Part shown: positions 11,076-22,396 of the stretch, piece by piece
Layout: each line of letters opens with the position of its first letter
How positions within the stretch are numbered: the first letter of the stretch is position 1
DNA from: Moniliophthora roreri
Lineage: Eukaryota > Basidiomycota > Agaricomycetes > Agaricales > Marasmiaceae
Assembly (NCBI GenBank): GCA_001466705.2
Contig: LATX02000068.1
Location: 434,001 to 498,000 of the forward strand
DNA length: 64,000 bases
Reading direction: 5' to 3'
Program-made: the position numbers and the translations under genes
Notes under the pieces: generated by a model
Database searches by the model: none
What the model was told of the DNA's origin: nothing
What the model saw: the letters and a program-made list of their open reading frames with translations, nothing else

Positions 11076-14000
11076 TCAAGCTTTCTTCCAGGAGATAGGA
11101 GTTTTGACTGCGCGAACCGCGAATTGAAGCCCGCTGTGGCATGCCCATATCAAGGAAACTGAAATGAAAGATTATCAGTGTTGGATTAAGAATGACAGAG
11201 ATGGCACATACTGATTAAAATAGGGATCCAGAACAAAACCAGCATCCGGTCACCTATCAATCGAAGGAAATGAGTGTCACGGAATATGTATGGAAGAGAA
11301 AGACGCACGCTTCTTCTGCTTGGGCTTCGGTTGATATCGGTAAGCATCCACTTCCTGTTCAGTCACCTGCATGCTCTGGTAGTCGAACCTCCTCGAACTG
11401 CTGGCGTGAGACCTGCTCTGGGGATAGAGGACCTGTGTGTCTGTAGCCATCGGCACCGCTTCTGGTTGGGTGGCATCTTCTAGAGTCAAAGCCTCGGCTG
11501 AACCCGAACCAGGTGGAGAGTTAGACCTTCGCCGCACAAGCTCGGACGGAGCGACGGGCCGTGCCACCTGTTGGTTGTCTTGTGTTGGTTCAGAAGGGGT
11601 CATTTCCTCCATTCTCGGTGTATATTGAGGTGGTGCTTCTTCCTCTGCTGCCTGCGCCCGGGTTACCTGTGCAATCCATTTCTCCCACATTGCTCTCCAT
11701 TCCTTTCCGGCGGCCGCATTGGTCTTGTCACGATCTTCCTCGGTGCCACCAAGGTTAGTATTAGCTCCGCCAAATAACGAAGGTAACATCATTGGGAATA
11801 CCAATGGCATGGCGGGTAAATGCGGCAGAGCTCCCCAAGGAACGGCAGGCATATGAGGAGCACCCGGAAGCTGCGCCATAGTACGCTGAAGCATGTTCAG
11901 GAACGACAAAGCTTCCTTCTCGTTGTCGTTCCTCACTGCCTCAGCCGCGGCCTCCTTGGCCTTCTCTGACGAAGATTGCGGTGCGGTCGCTGCTTGCGAT
12001 GAGGACGGAGCGGAGGATTGAATGTTCTCCCTTGGAGCTGGCGTAGAAACTCTTTTCTTGGAAAGCCTCTTGCGGAGTGGACGAGCTTTCGCGTTCGATG
12101 ACCTCCTTCCATTCTTTTTCACTTTCACAGGTTCCATCACATCCTCTTCGCCATCGCCCCACCACACATCCTCTTCACCTTCATCACGATCCTCATCGTC
12201 TCTGGATCCCGCACTTCTCACATCGATATGATCATCGTCTTCTTCCTCGCCTTCACCATCATACCCGGCCATCTCGTCATCCCGTTCCTTAAAATTCTCC
12301 TCTCTATCCACGAGAATATCTCTTAGGATCTCATCAAACGCCCCATCAACCATTCCGCCCAACTGGACACCCACTTCCGCAGCTGTTCTTCCCCAGGCAT
12401 CCACCAATTCCATGTCTACACCGGCCTTCATCAGCGCTACCATGCTTTGCCGTCTTTCAACGCCAGCTGAAATGCAAGCAAAGTGTAACGCGGTCCAGCC
12501 GCTCCGATCCCTACGGTCCATATCCATTCCATGTCGGCTAACCAATGACTCGACAAGTCGATAGTATCCCGAAAAGGCAGCAAGGTGAAGCAGTGTTTGA
12601 CCCGACTTTGTTGTGTGGGCGAGCGCGTCAACCTGAGAGATTGCTACCTCGGTATCAAGGTCGAGCAGAGACAAGAATTTGATTATGAGGGACTCGAAAT
12701 CCGATGAATCGGCGCTACTGAGAAGGAGTAGGGAACGGAGGTCCGACGAAGACGTGTTCATTGGAACATTGTTTCCGCCGTTATTGTTCGAGGAAGACGA
12801 TGAAGTGTCGCCAGCGCCAACAATACGCATTGCAACATTCTTTGCGTCTTCAATCTTGCCGGTCATTTTTAGGCCAACCACTTGAAGTGCAAGCTCCATC
12901 AGAGCCCTGTCACTCTCGTCCGAATACGTGAACAGCGTTGGTGGTTCACTCCCACTCTCTTCTTCCTTGCCACCTTCACCGTTGAAGCGAATCTTGACAT
13001 CCACCACGCCCGCGCTTGCCCTTGGTGGTAACACGCAGACTAGAGCATTGTCACTCCACCTTTGTGTTGAACTTGCCGGCGTTCCGCCGAACATGCACGT
13101 TAGCGAATTCGTGAGCGCTGCATGGAAGTTTGCACCAAGGACGGTGACTTCGATGCCTCCGTGTGTGGGACCGCAGCCTGGGATGAGACGGTGAATAGTC
13201 GGTGGTGGTATGGATGTAGCATTGGTTGAAGGTGGTGAAAAGAGGAAGGGAAGTAAAATGTTTTGCATAGAACCATTAATCATTGGATTACTGGCCAGAC
13301 TGTCGGTGGTGGATGTGTTTAGGGGTGAATGGGGATGAGGGGCAAAGAGATCAGTGTCCGACATTGCATCGCCGAGCATGGCGATATCCAGGTCTATGCC
13401 GGGGTCAGTGGGTGTTATGAGACCATCGGGGGAGGATTCCGACAACGACTCTTGCGATAGATAGTTGTGGTTCAGTGATGGCAGCTGAGAGTCTGTTGGG
13501 GGCGACGAAGCGGAGGTAAACATGGGAGGTGGGGAGCCTATCTGGGGTGAGGGTGCACTAGATGCTGATAACGACACGCTGGTCTCTCGTGAAGATAGCC
13601 TATTGGGTTTTGAAGAAGAATCGTACGGTTTCGCCCTGTCTTTCCTCTTCCGCTCTAGTGCCGGTGCATTTGGATCCTTTTTTCGTTTGGAAGGAGCTGT
13701 GGGTGCAGTGGGTGAGTTGGTCTGGTTCGCCCAGTCATACTCAACAGGAGTATAGACCGAAGGTAATTCAGCGACTTTGGACACCGTCTTATGATCATCC
13801 GTTATCATGATCGGTTTTGACGAGCCGATACCGACTATCCGTCCGGTGTGGTCCAAGAGTATGAGGTTGACATTGAAACCAAGCCTTTCTCGGTGATGTC
13901 TGCAGTAGCACGTTATGCGCAGCGGCAATGTTGTAGAGCCAGTAGAAAAATCTATAATCTGAGCACAATTGAATTGGATGATGCTGCTGGTATCCTCGGG

Positions 14001-14736
14001 CGAACTTCTTGGGGAGTCAGTGCCTTCTTCCAATGTGGGAGCAGGGCGAACGCGAGCAGCAATCTTCTTCGCGACTCGCTTGGCCTATCCACGTTTGTCA
14101 GCATGGCAGAAAGTTCAGGGCCATAAACCTTGGAACGTGCCTCTCGAGATTGACAACTCGAACAGCTTGCTACACGACTATATGGCTCAGAAGCACAGGT
14201 GACACTAAAAGTAAGATATAGCATGTCCTGAGGGTCCGGTTCTGCAACGCATTCAGACTGGGTACACGTAAGACGAGAAACGAAAGGACTGCGCACCTAT
14301 GTTTCCCTGTTTGCGAGACCTCCGTTTCGTAGCAGTTCCTTGGGGAAGCTTGAGCCATTTCCAGGATCCCACACGGTCGTATGTTGTCGGGTCAGAGCTA
14401 GGATGAGCAAGGTCGATGGTGACTCGAATCTGGGTCTCTACCCGAGACTTTGTGGTTTCTCCGAGACTTGGAAAGATGATTGGGAGACTTTGTGGAAAAT
14501 GAATCAGTGAAATTGCAACAATTTAAGAGATGACCATGCGGGACATACTTGAAGCAAGAGTCCCTCGAAGGATGGACGACCTTGTGATTCCTCAATGCAG
14601 GGTCATATTTTCGAGGTAACGGAGGAGGAGGCGGAACGATTTTGATGCCAGATGGCATTGGAGAATAACAGAGCTGAGGAGATTCGCCTGAATTGTCGTA
14701 TGCGTCGCTCTCGATGATCTCGTCAATGTCCAGCAT
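11076..14736 (-). CDS. MGA2: Membrane-tethered IPT/TIG-ankyrin transcription factor, Mga2/Spt23 type
   Basis: About 1,100 residues over seven exons. The start MLDIDEIIESDAYDNSGESP is at 14736 (an in-frame ATG also exists at 14757). Joined exons give TKSRVETQIRVTIDLA, EPDPQDMLYLTFSVTCASEP with a Cys-rich segment, and AKRVAKKIAARVRPAP, the N-terminal DNA-binding-like region of the family. An IPT/TIG fold follows (HRLIPGCGPTHGGIEVTVLG), then two ankyrin repeats (SGQTLLHLAAFSGYYRLVES; RSGWTALHFACISAG) and long acidic and low-complexity linkers. The last two small exons add a transmembrane helix (DRMLVLFWIPILIISLIWAC). In yeast these ER-anchored factors are processed via Rsp5 and the proteasome to activate the fatty-acid desaturase gene. 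The presence of TIG, ankyrin and a C-terminal helix in that order makes the assignment strong; the target genes here are inferred. Confidence 0.87.
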
Positions 14737-14757
14737 GGTGGAAAGAAACAGAGTCAC

Positions 14758-16345
14758 ATGGAATTGGACCTATGTAATTCCGGTCCTAGCGGTTACCGGT
14801 CATTTCTCATCCTTATGCGCAACTCTGCCGCAAAACTCGTCCTCTATGGCCACAAAGATTTGATCGAGCTCGTCACCAATGTCATCCTCGACGCTCCTTT
14901 CAAGTCGTCCTCGACGTCGTCTTCGCCATTTCTCCAGGAATTACCAGTAAAAGTCGACATAGAACAACGACCTACCCTTGCTCCACCTCAGGATGCAGAC
15001 ATACCTATCTGCGTCGTCGACCCCTTCTCGACTCCTCTTGAATCGCTGCAGATTCATAACCCGAACACAATCCTCGTGTTCACCTCGATTCCACCCTACC
15101 AGCCAAAACTATCTTATAGAAACATACGCGCCGTAGACCCCAGGAACATCTTATTCGTCAACCCTTTACGAGCGCGTGCTGGTCTCGACGCTATTCATGC
15201 AGACCCGTCTTCGCCTACAGCGGTACAGCGGTACCAAGACGAGTTCAACGGCTCTCGCATCGGGGACATTACACGCGCCATCAAATCCTATTTTTCATCC
15301 TCCGGCACACTTCAAGCCATCCACAAAAGGAGCAGACTCGCTGAACTGGCTGTCGCAGATGCCGAAATTAATCATGTCTTGGATGCAGTTAGTGGCTTAA
15401 GGACAACAGTCGAGGAGAAACGAGTCAAGGTGTTGAGCGAAGTGCTGAAGGATGATCCCGTTCGGCATGCACTCCAACAGGCAAAGATGGAGGTTAAGCC
15501 TGTAGTGGATAAATTGACCTGGTGGAGAATGCTCTGGTCATTAGATGAGATATCTAGCCATGTGTCGGATGCTGTTCAGCGTTCTTGGTGTAGAGATTTA
15601 GAGAAACAGGTGGGCCATCATATCCCAACTATTGAAGCACTCGTTTTACTAACACACTCCGCAGTTAATATACCACGCCGGCAGCCTTTCAATACTACAA
15701 AGTAACCTAGAGTCCAGTGCATTCTCCCTTCTTCCTTCACCCGAAAACTGCTCGTTCCCGATCCCATCCCCATTCTCTTCCCCGGTGCTACACAACTCTC
15801 TTCTTCAGAAAACACACTTACCAACCTATCCTCTGACGCCATGCTCGTTAACATCACCCATAACCACACGGCGTAATCAAATCATTCAATATCCAACGAC
15901 ACGTCTTCATCTCGCAGGTCAACAGTCGGCCCTAGGGATCGGTGCATCCATTGCTTCAGGCGTCGGGCTGTCTTGGGCTGCCTGGGTTGGTTCTCTGAAT
16001 CTTACCATTCCAATAATACACCATATGAATGATCCTGCTACAGCATTGGGTTTTGGCTTACTGACAGCAGCGGTCGGTGTTCGCTGGGGTCAAGGCAGAT
16101 GGGAAAAGGCCAAAAAACGGTGGTGGGAGGATTGGGACCGTGTTGGGGACGGTTTAGAACGTGACATTAGAAGAACCTTGGAGAATGTGCTCGACGACAA
16201 CGTCCTGGGTGTGCCCACAAAAGTATGCAAGGGACTGGAAGCCTTGGCGAAGGAGAGAAAGGAACTGGTTGAGTGTAGAAGGGAGGAACTGGAATTGAAT
16301 GATCCATCCAGTAAGAGTGATATTAGTAGTGGCAATAAGGACTAG
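14758..16345 (+). CDS. Mmc1-like mitochondrial protein (probable)
   Basis: Two exons: 14758 to about 15609, then a 55-nt intron and a second exon to the stop at 16345, about 510 residues. The N-terminal part has LVLYGHKDLIELVTNVILDA, and the centre is rich in charged helices (EINHVLDAVSGLRTTVEEKR). A TWWRMLWSLDEISSHVSDAV segment is followed by SWCRDLEKQLIYHAGSLS. Near the C-terminus are hydrophobic stretches (IGASIASGVGLSWAAWVGSL; ALGFGLLTAAVGVRWG) and a basic/acidic coiled tail. The Trp-Trp-x-x-x-W/L-x-x-D-E block and the overall layout resemble fungal Mmc1 C-terminal-domain proteins, which are mitochondrial. I recognise this by pattern only. The start may instead be the in-frame ATG at 14815 (MRNSAAKLVLYG), because 14758 is only 21 bp from the opposite gene's ATG. 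Confidence 0.6.
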
Positions 16346-16397
16346 GAATACACAGTGCGATGATTCTTGTCCGTGAGTAGTACAGAGAGAGCGGATA

Positions 16398-17469
16398 TTA
16401 TGTTGGTGACTCAGAATTCGTCACAAAGATTTTTGGGACATCGTGGCTAGTTTGTCCCCCGCCTCCCGACCTTTGCCTTGCTTCTTCATAGCCATCGTCG
16501 CTGACATCATCCCCAATCCCAAACAACTCTTCTCTCTCATCCCAAACATCTTTCAGTCTACCGTCGATCTTTGTCGAGTCCTTTGCGGGTGGATGCATTG
16601 CCTGATGTAGCGGGGATTGAAGTGTCTGCGCTTGTCTACGTTGGTAGGACAAAGGTAATAATTGTGTTCCTGAAAGGACGAGTTCGTCACTAGCATCCAG
16701 ATCCTCATCTTCGTCTGACACCGGATCGTCCGTGTCGAGTGGTCGGTATAGTCTTGCAATCTGCAAATAGCAGTGAAATATCACAATGTCACAAGAATGC
16801 AGTGCCCGTACCTCTCTTCTGTGTCGGTAGTATTTCTCAACGTAAAAGGCGGTATATAGGCCAATCGAAGAACCAAGGAGGTTTGCCTGTGGGTCCCGTC
16901 CAAATGGATGGTCTTCACAGAAGACTGTACGACATACCGCAATATCACCGATATCGAATTCTTTGTACTACATCCACAATTCAGAATTGGACTCAAATAA
17001 TACCAAAGTTTACTCACCGGTAAAAGCGATTGTACGAATTCTGACACGATGCCTCCGCAGAAGAAGCACACGAAAAGTGTAGCCATTACACCAAAGTATC
17101 TCCAGAACCAGATTCGCCTTGCGTCTCTATAGCACCACAAAAGTGATCTGAGGGTCGCTTATGCATGAGAGGACCACTCACTCGTCCACATCCACGATGA
17201 AATAGAACACAAATGTCGCTAACCAGAAACAGATGAAATGGAGCAACTTGTCGTTTAGCGGTAGCGAGTGTGAAAAGTTGGTGAAACCCAAGAACGCCAG
17301 GGAAAGCATAACCAAAGATGTGAACAATATAAACCACTAAATGCCAAAGCCATCAGCCATGTTTTCCGGCAGTGAACAAGATAGTGGATGGTATACAGAC
17401 AGGCCGCAAACGAAGTCGGAGAGGATTATCGTAACCGTGAGGTGAGAATCGAAGCCGGTACGATTTCAT
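16398..17469 (-). CDS. VanZ-like multi-pass membrane protein
   Basis: Exons joined in frame give RLRLRPWFILFTSLVMLSLA, then FLGFTNFSHSLPLNDKLLHF and ICFWLATFVFYFIVDVDE, then ARRIWFWRYFGVMATLFVC, GGIVSEFVQSLLP, FDIGDIAANLLGSSIGLYTA and YVEKYYRHRRE. The Leu-Pro-x-x-Asp-Lys-Leu-x-His-Phe motif and the Phe-Asp-x-x-Asp-x-x-Ala-Asn-x-x-Gly block define the VanZ-like family: four helices, function in eukaryotes unknown. A soluble acidic tail of about 125 residues follows (DTDDPVSDEDEDLDASDE), ending in SGGGGQTSHDVPKIFVTNSE. I chose the ATG at 17469 (MKSYRLRFSPHGYD) as it lies just before the first helix, but the frame stays open further upstream. The gene is convergent with the Mmc1-like gene, with 52 bp between stops. 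Confidence 0.78.
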
Positions 17470-18880
17470 GACGGTTTTCGAGAACTTGTGAAGGAGCCTG
17501 CCAATGTCGGAGGCCCCTTGAAGCAACATTGCGTCCGCTGGAGATGGTCGTGAGGAACTGTTGGCCCAAAATTGGCCGCTTGTCGCCGCTTCGTCAGCAT
17601 CACCGTCAGTTGGCCAGCGCGCGTCAGTCATGATTACTCTCTCAACTTCAATCCTCCAATTCATCCGGAAAAATCATCTCCTGTTCATTCTTCATATCTT
17701 CGCGGGACCGAGGACCACCGATATTTCAACCGAGGAGCTGAAGACAGAAATTCAGTATGATCAAGCATGCTTTACATACTGTACATATCCAGACGATTGG
17801 GGACGACCCTGCAAGTCCCCAAGTTGCAGCAACACTGGACAGTCTACACGGAGCAAATTATCCTCAAGTCCAGGACCCTTCTTCGTGGACCGTAACCAAT
17901 GTCTGGTCATAGTCATCTGCCTGAAACCAATATGTCAGGCAGTTAATGTCGAACTCGTAGAATGCGTTCAACATAAACACCACCTCAACCGGTGATCCCG
18001 ACACATGTCAAAATGTGGCCTATTCTTACGAGACGCGAAACCAACTCCGAGTGCGGGAAGACAGAATGGCAGATGGTATCATAACGTGAGTTGCCCAAAC
18101 ACTTCAGGAGCTTGGACCGAACTTCAATCAGTATCCACTAGACGCAAGTGCACAAATCGACCGTGAATACCTGATAGTAGCAAGGTAAGTATTCACCATC
18201 CATCAGTAGCTGACTGCCATCGATAGGGACAAAACTATTTGAAGGGACACGGCGTGGTTGCACGTGGTTGCGACGTGTCGATTTACTAGCATGTTGACAA
18301 GTATCTGGTTGTACGGATCTTGACGGTCTCCCATTTTTTGGTTGTGTCCTGTGCATACTTCAACCTTTGACTGCAACCGTAACAACACCTAATTAGGTCG
18401 GATATTACCGGCGGAGGCACGGAAGACCGAGGTTGCAGTGAAGTTGCCATACCTTCCGAATAATCCAAAACTGACGACTCTGCCACATTACCGTAACGTC
18501 ATGTAGTGCCCCTTGTAATAAGGGAGACAGAGGATAGCTTTGGCTCTATTGAGCGCCTGATGCCTCCTCAATCTGGTGGATGGCCAGGCGCCCTGCGTGA
18601 CTTCCAAGAATGCGACTTCATATCGGACGATGGCTACGTCAATAACACAGGGACCACAGGATTATGATGAACTGCCTATCTGACATCGGACAGGTACGGC
18701 AGTTAGCTTCATCACACCGATAGAACCGCAAGAGGCTCAACTTTAACGCTGCAGGTGAACTCCACCAATCAGTGTGACATTCAACTCTTGGAGCGTTCGG
18801 TTGTCACTTCCCGTCCCTGGGGCATGCCCACAATCATGCACCTTTTCTGGACTACTTGAGGCGCTACCGCCCATTGCCGC
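17470..18880. other. Gene-poor spacer
   Basis: About 1.4 kb upstream of the VanZ-like gene. Reading frames are short on both strands and match no family. The first 200 bp may include the true 5' end of the VanZ-like gene. Confidence 0.4.
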
Positions 18881-19375
18881 TCAAGTCATACACTTCTCCG
18901 ATCCCCCGTGGACACGAACATCTATCCATCCCAAGCTGCCGTCATCCCGCCCCCACGTTTCCAGGTATTCCTCGACGTCTGCTTCTCGACTTTCAGGCTC
19001 GGACTTAGGATCTGCCAAGGAGCTATAGCATTCCTTCAAGGCGAGGCGGGCCTTCCCAGCAATACTACTTCCAGAGGTCCTAGCTTGGACTGCGAGTATC
19101 GTGGCTCTGAATTCTTGACACTCATCCATTGCACATGCTACGGTGGCCCAGGTCCAGAACGTGACCTGATGCTCCATCTTTGATACCCACCCGAACGGTA
19201 TGGAAACAGGTCCTTCAAGAAGTTTGAACCGTTCAATGAGGTTGACGGCCGACTTTTGTTCGGCCCATCTGTAAGCAAAGTCATACAATGGGAAAAATTT
19301 GGTCATTATACGACGTCCTTCGGACTCTAACTTTGGTGCGCAGCCCTCTTTCAGTTGCCTGCTGGCCGTTGACAT
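18881..19375 (-). CDS. Hypothetical protein or gene fragment
   Basis: An intact 164-codon frame with ATG at 19375 and stop at 18881. It has a protein-like composition: helical, with conserved-looking aromatic and charged patches (FFPLYDFAYRWAEQKSAVNL; GPVSIPFGWVSKMEHQVTFW; VEEYLETWGRDDGSLGWIDV) and several Cys. The style resembles the middle of fungal regulatory proteins, but I do not recognise a domain. No credible exons were found on either side, so it may be a remnant of a longer gene or a lineage-specific single-exon gene. Codon usage could not be tested. Confidence 0.35.
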   Translation of the reverse strand: MSTASRQLKEGCAPKLESEGRRIMTKFFPLYDFAYRWAEQKSAVNLIERFKLLEGPVSIPFGWVSKMEHQVTFWTWATVACAMDECQEFRATILAVQARTSGSSIAGKARLALKECYSSLADPKSEPESREADVEEYLETWGRDDGSLGWIDVRVHGGSEKCMT

Positions 19376-20537
19376 GTTGACAGTTTCATCAGATTTATCC
19401 TTACAAGGTACCGACTACCACACTGGTACATACTTCGGTACTCTGTACGATATGTTGGAGCGTCGAGATAACAAGACCTTTTATGTAATCTCCATGCCCG
19501 AACCACAACAAATGGCTAATGTACCACACGAGGCTGATTTCTCCATCCTCGACTGTTGTGGTTCTTATTTGAATCTTCATTTTGTGTCGTTATCATGCCC
19601 ACCATCATTGCTCATCACGTACGCATCACTCATCGGCGAAAATCTGTCTGCAATAGCCTATGTAAAACTCTCTCGTGTGTTTTCTGTTTCGTCAACGTAA
19701 GAAGACTCAACCGACGAGAATTCGTTCCCGTTTCAACGACTTCTTGAAGCTAATTTATGTGGCGCACAGCAGTTCTGATTAGAAACTCTGAGTGTGGACG
19801 AGCTCCTCGGACTCGGTGTTTACATTATTCATCCCCCCTGCTCGTGTCTGCATTGAACGACCTAGGTCCCGAAGGGAAAATGTTGCTAGGTACACAATCT
19901 TGGACACATTCTGACATACTCGGGTCATGGGTTTAATGTATTGACTTCGATCTTGAACAGATACGCTTGCTTGGAACACGGCCCTGGGCGTTGAGGCAGA
20001 TCTGGGCGGTACGGAGGCTAGTTCTGGAGGTGCAGAGCAAATTCCGTGCCTCAATGTCGAGAGTTGTCGAGAGTTCAGAGATCGAGGCAAGTCACGTACT
20101 GCTACCATCACGCGCGTCGTGTTTCAAGCTGTCAATTGACACCACACTGTTCTTTGGGCAAGGGTATGGAAATGCTACAGCCGGCTCTTGATCATGCTTC
20201 TGAGCTCTCAAACCCTAAATTACTCACCATAAACGGCGTGTTCACATTCCTATGCAGTGTCCTTGACTCCTCGGATCAGATGTTGTCGAGTGCTGCGATT
20301 AAACGTTATTATCTAGATTCTCGGTGATATACCACTGCAAGGCGAAACTTCCTTTATTGTACAATAGTAATCCGACATCAGTACCGGGAAGATTCGGTGA
20401 GCCTGCTTAATATGTGGTAAATGAAATTGGAAGGGAATATGCGGGCGAAAGGTTTATAGCCGCAGTACAGTAAAAATAAGGGGGTCTATGAAAATCTGTC
20501 AGTTAACGGTTAATCCTGGCGTTTTCAGATGTTTTAC
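19376..20537. other. Gene-poor spacer
   Basis: 1.16 kb with only overlapping short frames on both strands; none has domain-like sequence. No gene is supported. Confidence 0.4.
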
Positions 20538-21776
20538 CTAGAGAGCAGTTTCATGGGAGTATGCTAGTTCGCGGGCAAAAAAGGTGTCGTCTTTATCGAG
20601 ACCGAAAACAAAGTTGACATTGAGCTGAGTGTCCATCTCCCAGTTCTCACCACCGAAAGCATTCTGGGTTTCAGCGTCTTCATGAGAGCTACAGCTTCCA
20701 GCGGCGAAAACCATTGGAAGGAAGTGTTCAGGGGTGCTAAAAGGGCGGAAAGTAGAGCCTTAAGTACAAGCTCCACAACAAAGAAGCGGTCAGGTACTTA
20801 CGGGTTGCACTTGACGAAGTGAGGGTGTTTCAGGAGCCTACAAAGTGCGCTACCGAGCTGGGGCCCAGAGTTGCGAGTAACACACTCCTTCATACTGACG
20901 GAAAAATCGGCAGCGAACTTGTCAATCGGCTTGGTGCGAGTGATGGTATCCTGATAGAAGATAATCCTGTGCCAGGACACGGTGTACAGATTGTGGATTC
21001 CACCACCCGAGCCAATAATCAAGATCCTCTCATTTCTTAACGAACGCAGGGCGTGACCCATCTTGAGGTGGAAGTGTGGATCAAACCGTCCATTCACGGA
21101 CATGACAGTCATAGGAGGGCAGGTCTTGTAGTCTGGATACATCCAACGAAGTGGAATCATCACATCCTGGTGCCAGATAGCCTGCATAATTGTTCAATTT
21201 AGAACTAAAACCGCGCACTTTAGAAATGAACGACTCAACAGTGCTGTTCAGGTTTGCATTGACGCCTGCTCCGCGGAGAGTGTCACGACAGCGCGTTGCG
21301 AGTTGGACATTCGAATTGATTTGATAATTTGTATACCATTCTATGGGAAATGTCAGTGGCTGAAAGCAAAGGGATAAATTGTTGCTTACCCATGATCTCG
21401 TCTGGAACAAAAGCCACGAAATCCTTATCGGGGTGCGGATTAGACGAAACTAGTTGCAAAATGAGAAAGATGTCACGTTTTCACTCAAGAACGGGCATAC
21501 TCTCGATAGTATCCAAGGGTGTCTCCCAGTGAGCGGCTGGATATTCTGGTCAGCTTCGATATCATGAAGGACACTGAAATGTTGAATACCCATCCATACA
21601 ATCCCAGTTATGTTCTGCGCTCGAGCATATTCTCCAATCTTCGTGTAAAACTCTGTAGTGGGTGTTTTGTCCACCAGCGTTCTAGGCGATCCATGCGACA
21701 CAAAAAATGCGGCTACAGGCTCGTTGGTCGCTCCAGGCATGTCGGTGTTTAAAAGTTCTGAAGGTGTAGATAGCAT
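20538..21776 (-). CDS. LigB-type extradiol ring-cleavage dioxygenase (4,5-DOPA dioxygenase-like)
   Basis: Six exons. The start MLSTPSELLNTDMPGATNEP is at 21776, then AAFFVSHGSPRTLVDKTP. An intron inside the codon after VWM joins to AAHWETPLDTIE, so the Ser-His-Gly and Ala-His-Trp-Glu metal-site motifs are both present. Later come EWYTNYQINSNVQLATRCRD, IWHQDVMIPLRWMYPDYKT, CPPMTVMSVNGRFDPHFHLK, ILIIGSGGGIHNLY (third metal-site His) and PTPEHFLPMVFAAG. It ends NFVFGLDKDDTFFAREL and AYSHETAL, with the stop at 20538. The fold is the Zn/Fe-dependent LigB/DODA type that opens catechol-like rings. Fungal members of this subgroup are mostly uncharacterised, so the substrate is not known. It lies divergent to a secreted aldose epimerase with 620 bp between starts. 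Confidence 0.85.
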
Positions 21777-22396
21777 AGAATGTTCTGAGTCTGCCGTCGT
21801 CCAGGCCCCCTTGATATTTACACAGCGGGATTCGGAGTGGGAGTGGGGTACAGAATGGACGCCGGGAACGGGGAGGGAGACATGCTTTAAGTGAAGACTA
21901 CCTTTTTCGTATCGTAACCCACCCGACCCACCCCAGCCAGAAGTTACGCCAGCATGTAAAAACAGAAGGCAAAAGGACGAGCGCGTGGATCATGGCTAAA
22001 AACAGCTTTTAAAGATCATTCAAAGCCCCGTCACGGTACTTTGATGTGAGCCTTTGTCGGTAGGTTCATTGGTGAGAGGAATCCGATATCTGCCAGCGAA
22101 TCCCTGCTTAGGGGCGTGAGAAAGCTACCACGTGGGATCGTGAATGGTTCAGACGCGGCGCGACTTTCCTTCTCCCAAAGTAATGAGCCTTGCTCGGATT
22201 TCCGGAGGCACCTCCGCAGTGCATGCTGATGTTCACCCACACTGCGACGAACAAGGACCTCAGGACTCCGACGTCACCCTCCTCTGGCTGTACTTAAATT
22301 CTTCGCGTCTAGTTAATAAATTTCTCCATCCAAGCACACCGTGATAGGTTCGGTGAACGCCCTCTTAGAAGAGACATCCTTCTCGCGAAGATCGAA
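21777..22396. other. Divergent intergenic region
   Basis: 620 bp between the LigB-type gene and the aldose epimerase gene. No coding sequence is supported. The stretch before 22397 contains a TA-rich segment (acttaaatt, near 22290) that could serve the epimerase promoter. Confidence 0.45.

Noticed and set aside
19779..20111. Minus-strand frame of 110 codons
   Set aside because: Overlaps plus-strand frames of equal quality; nothing recognisable.
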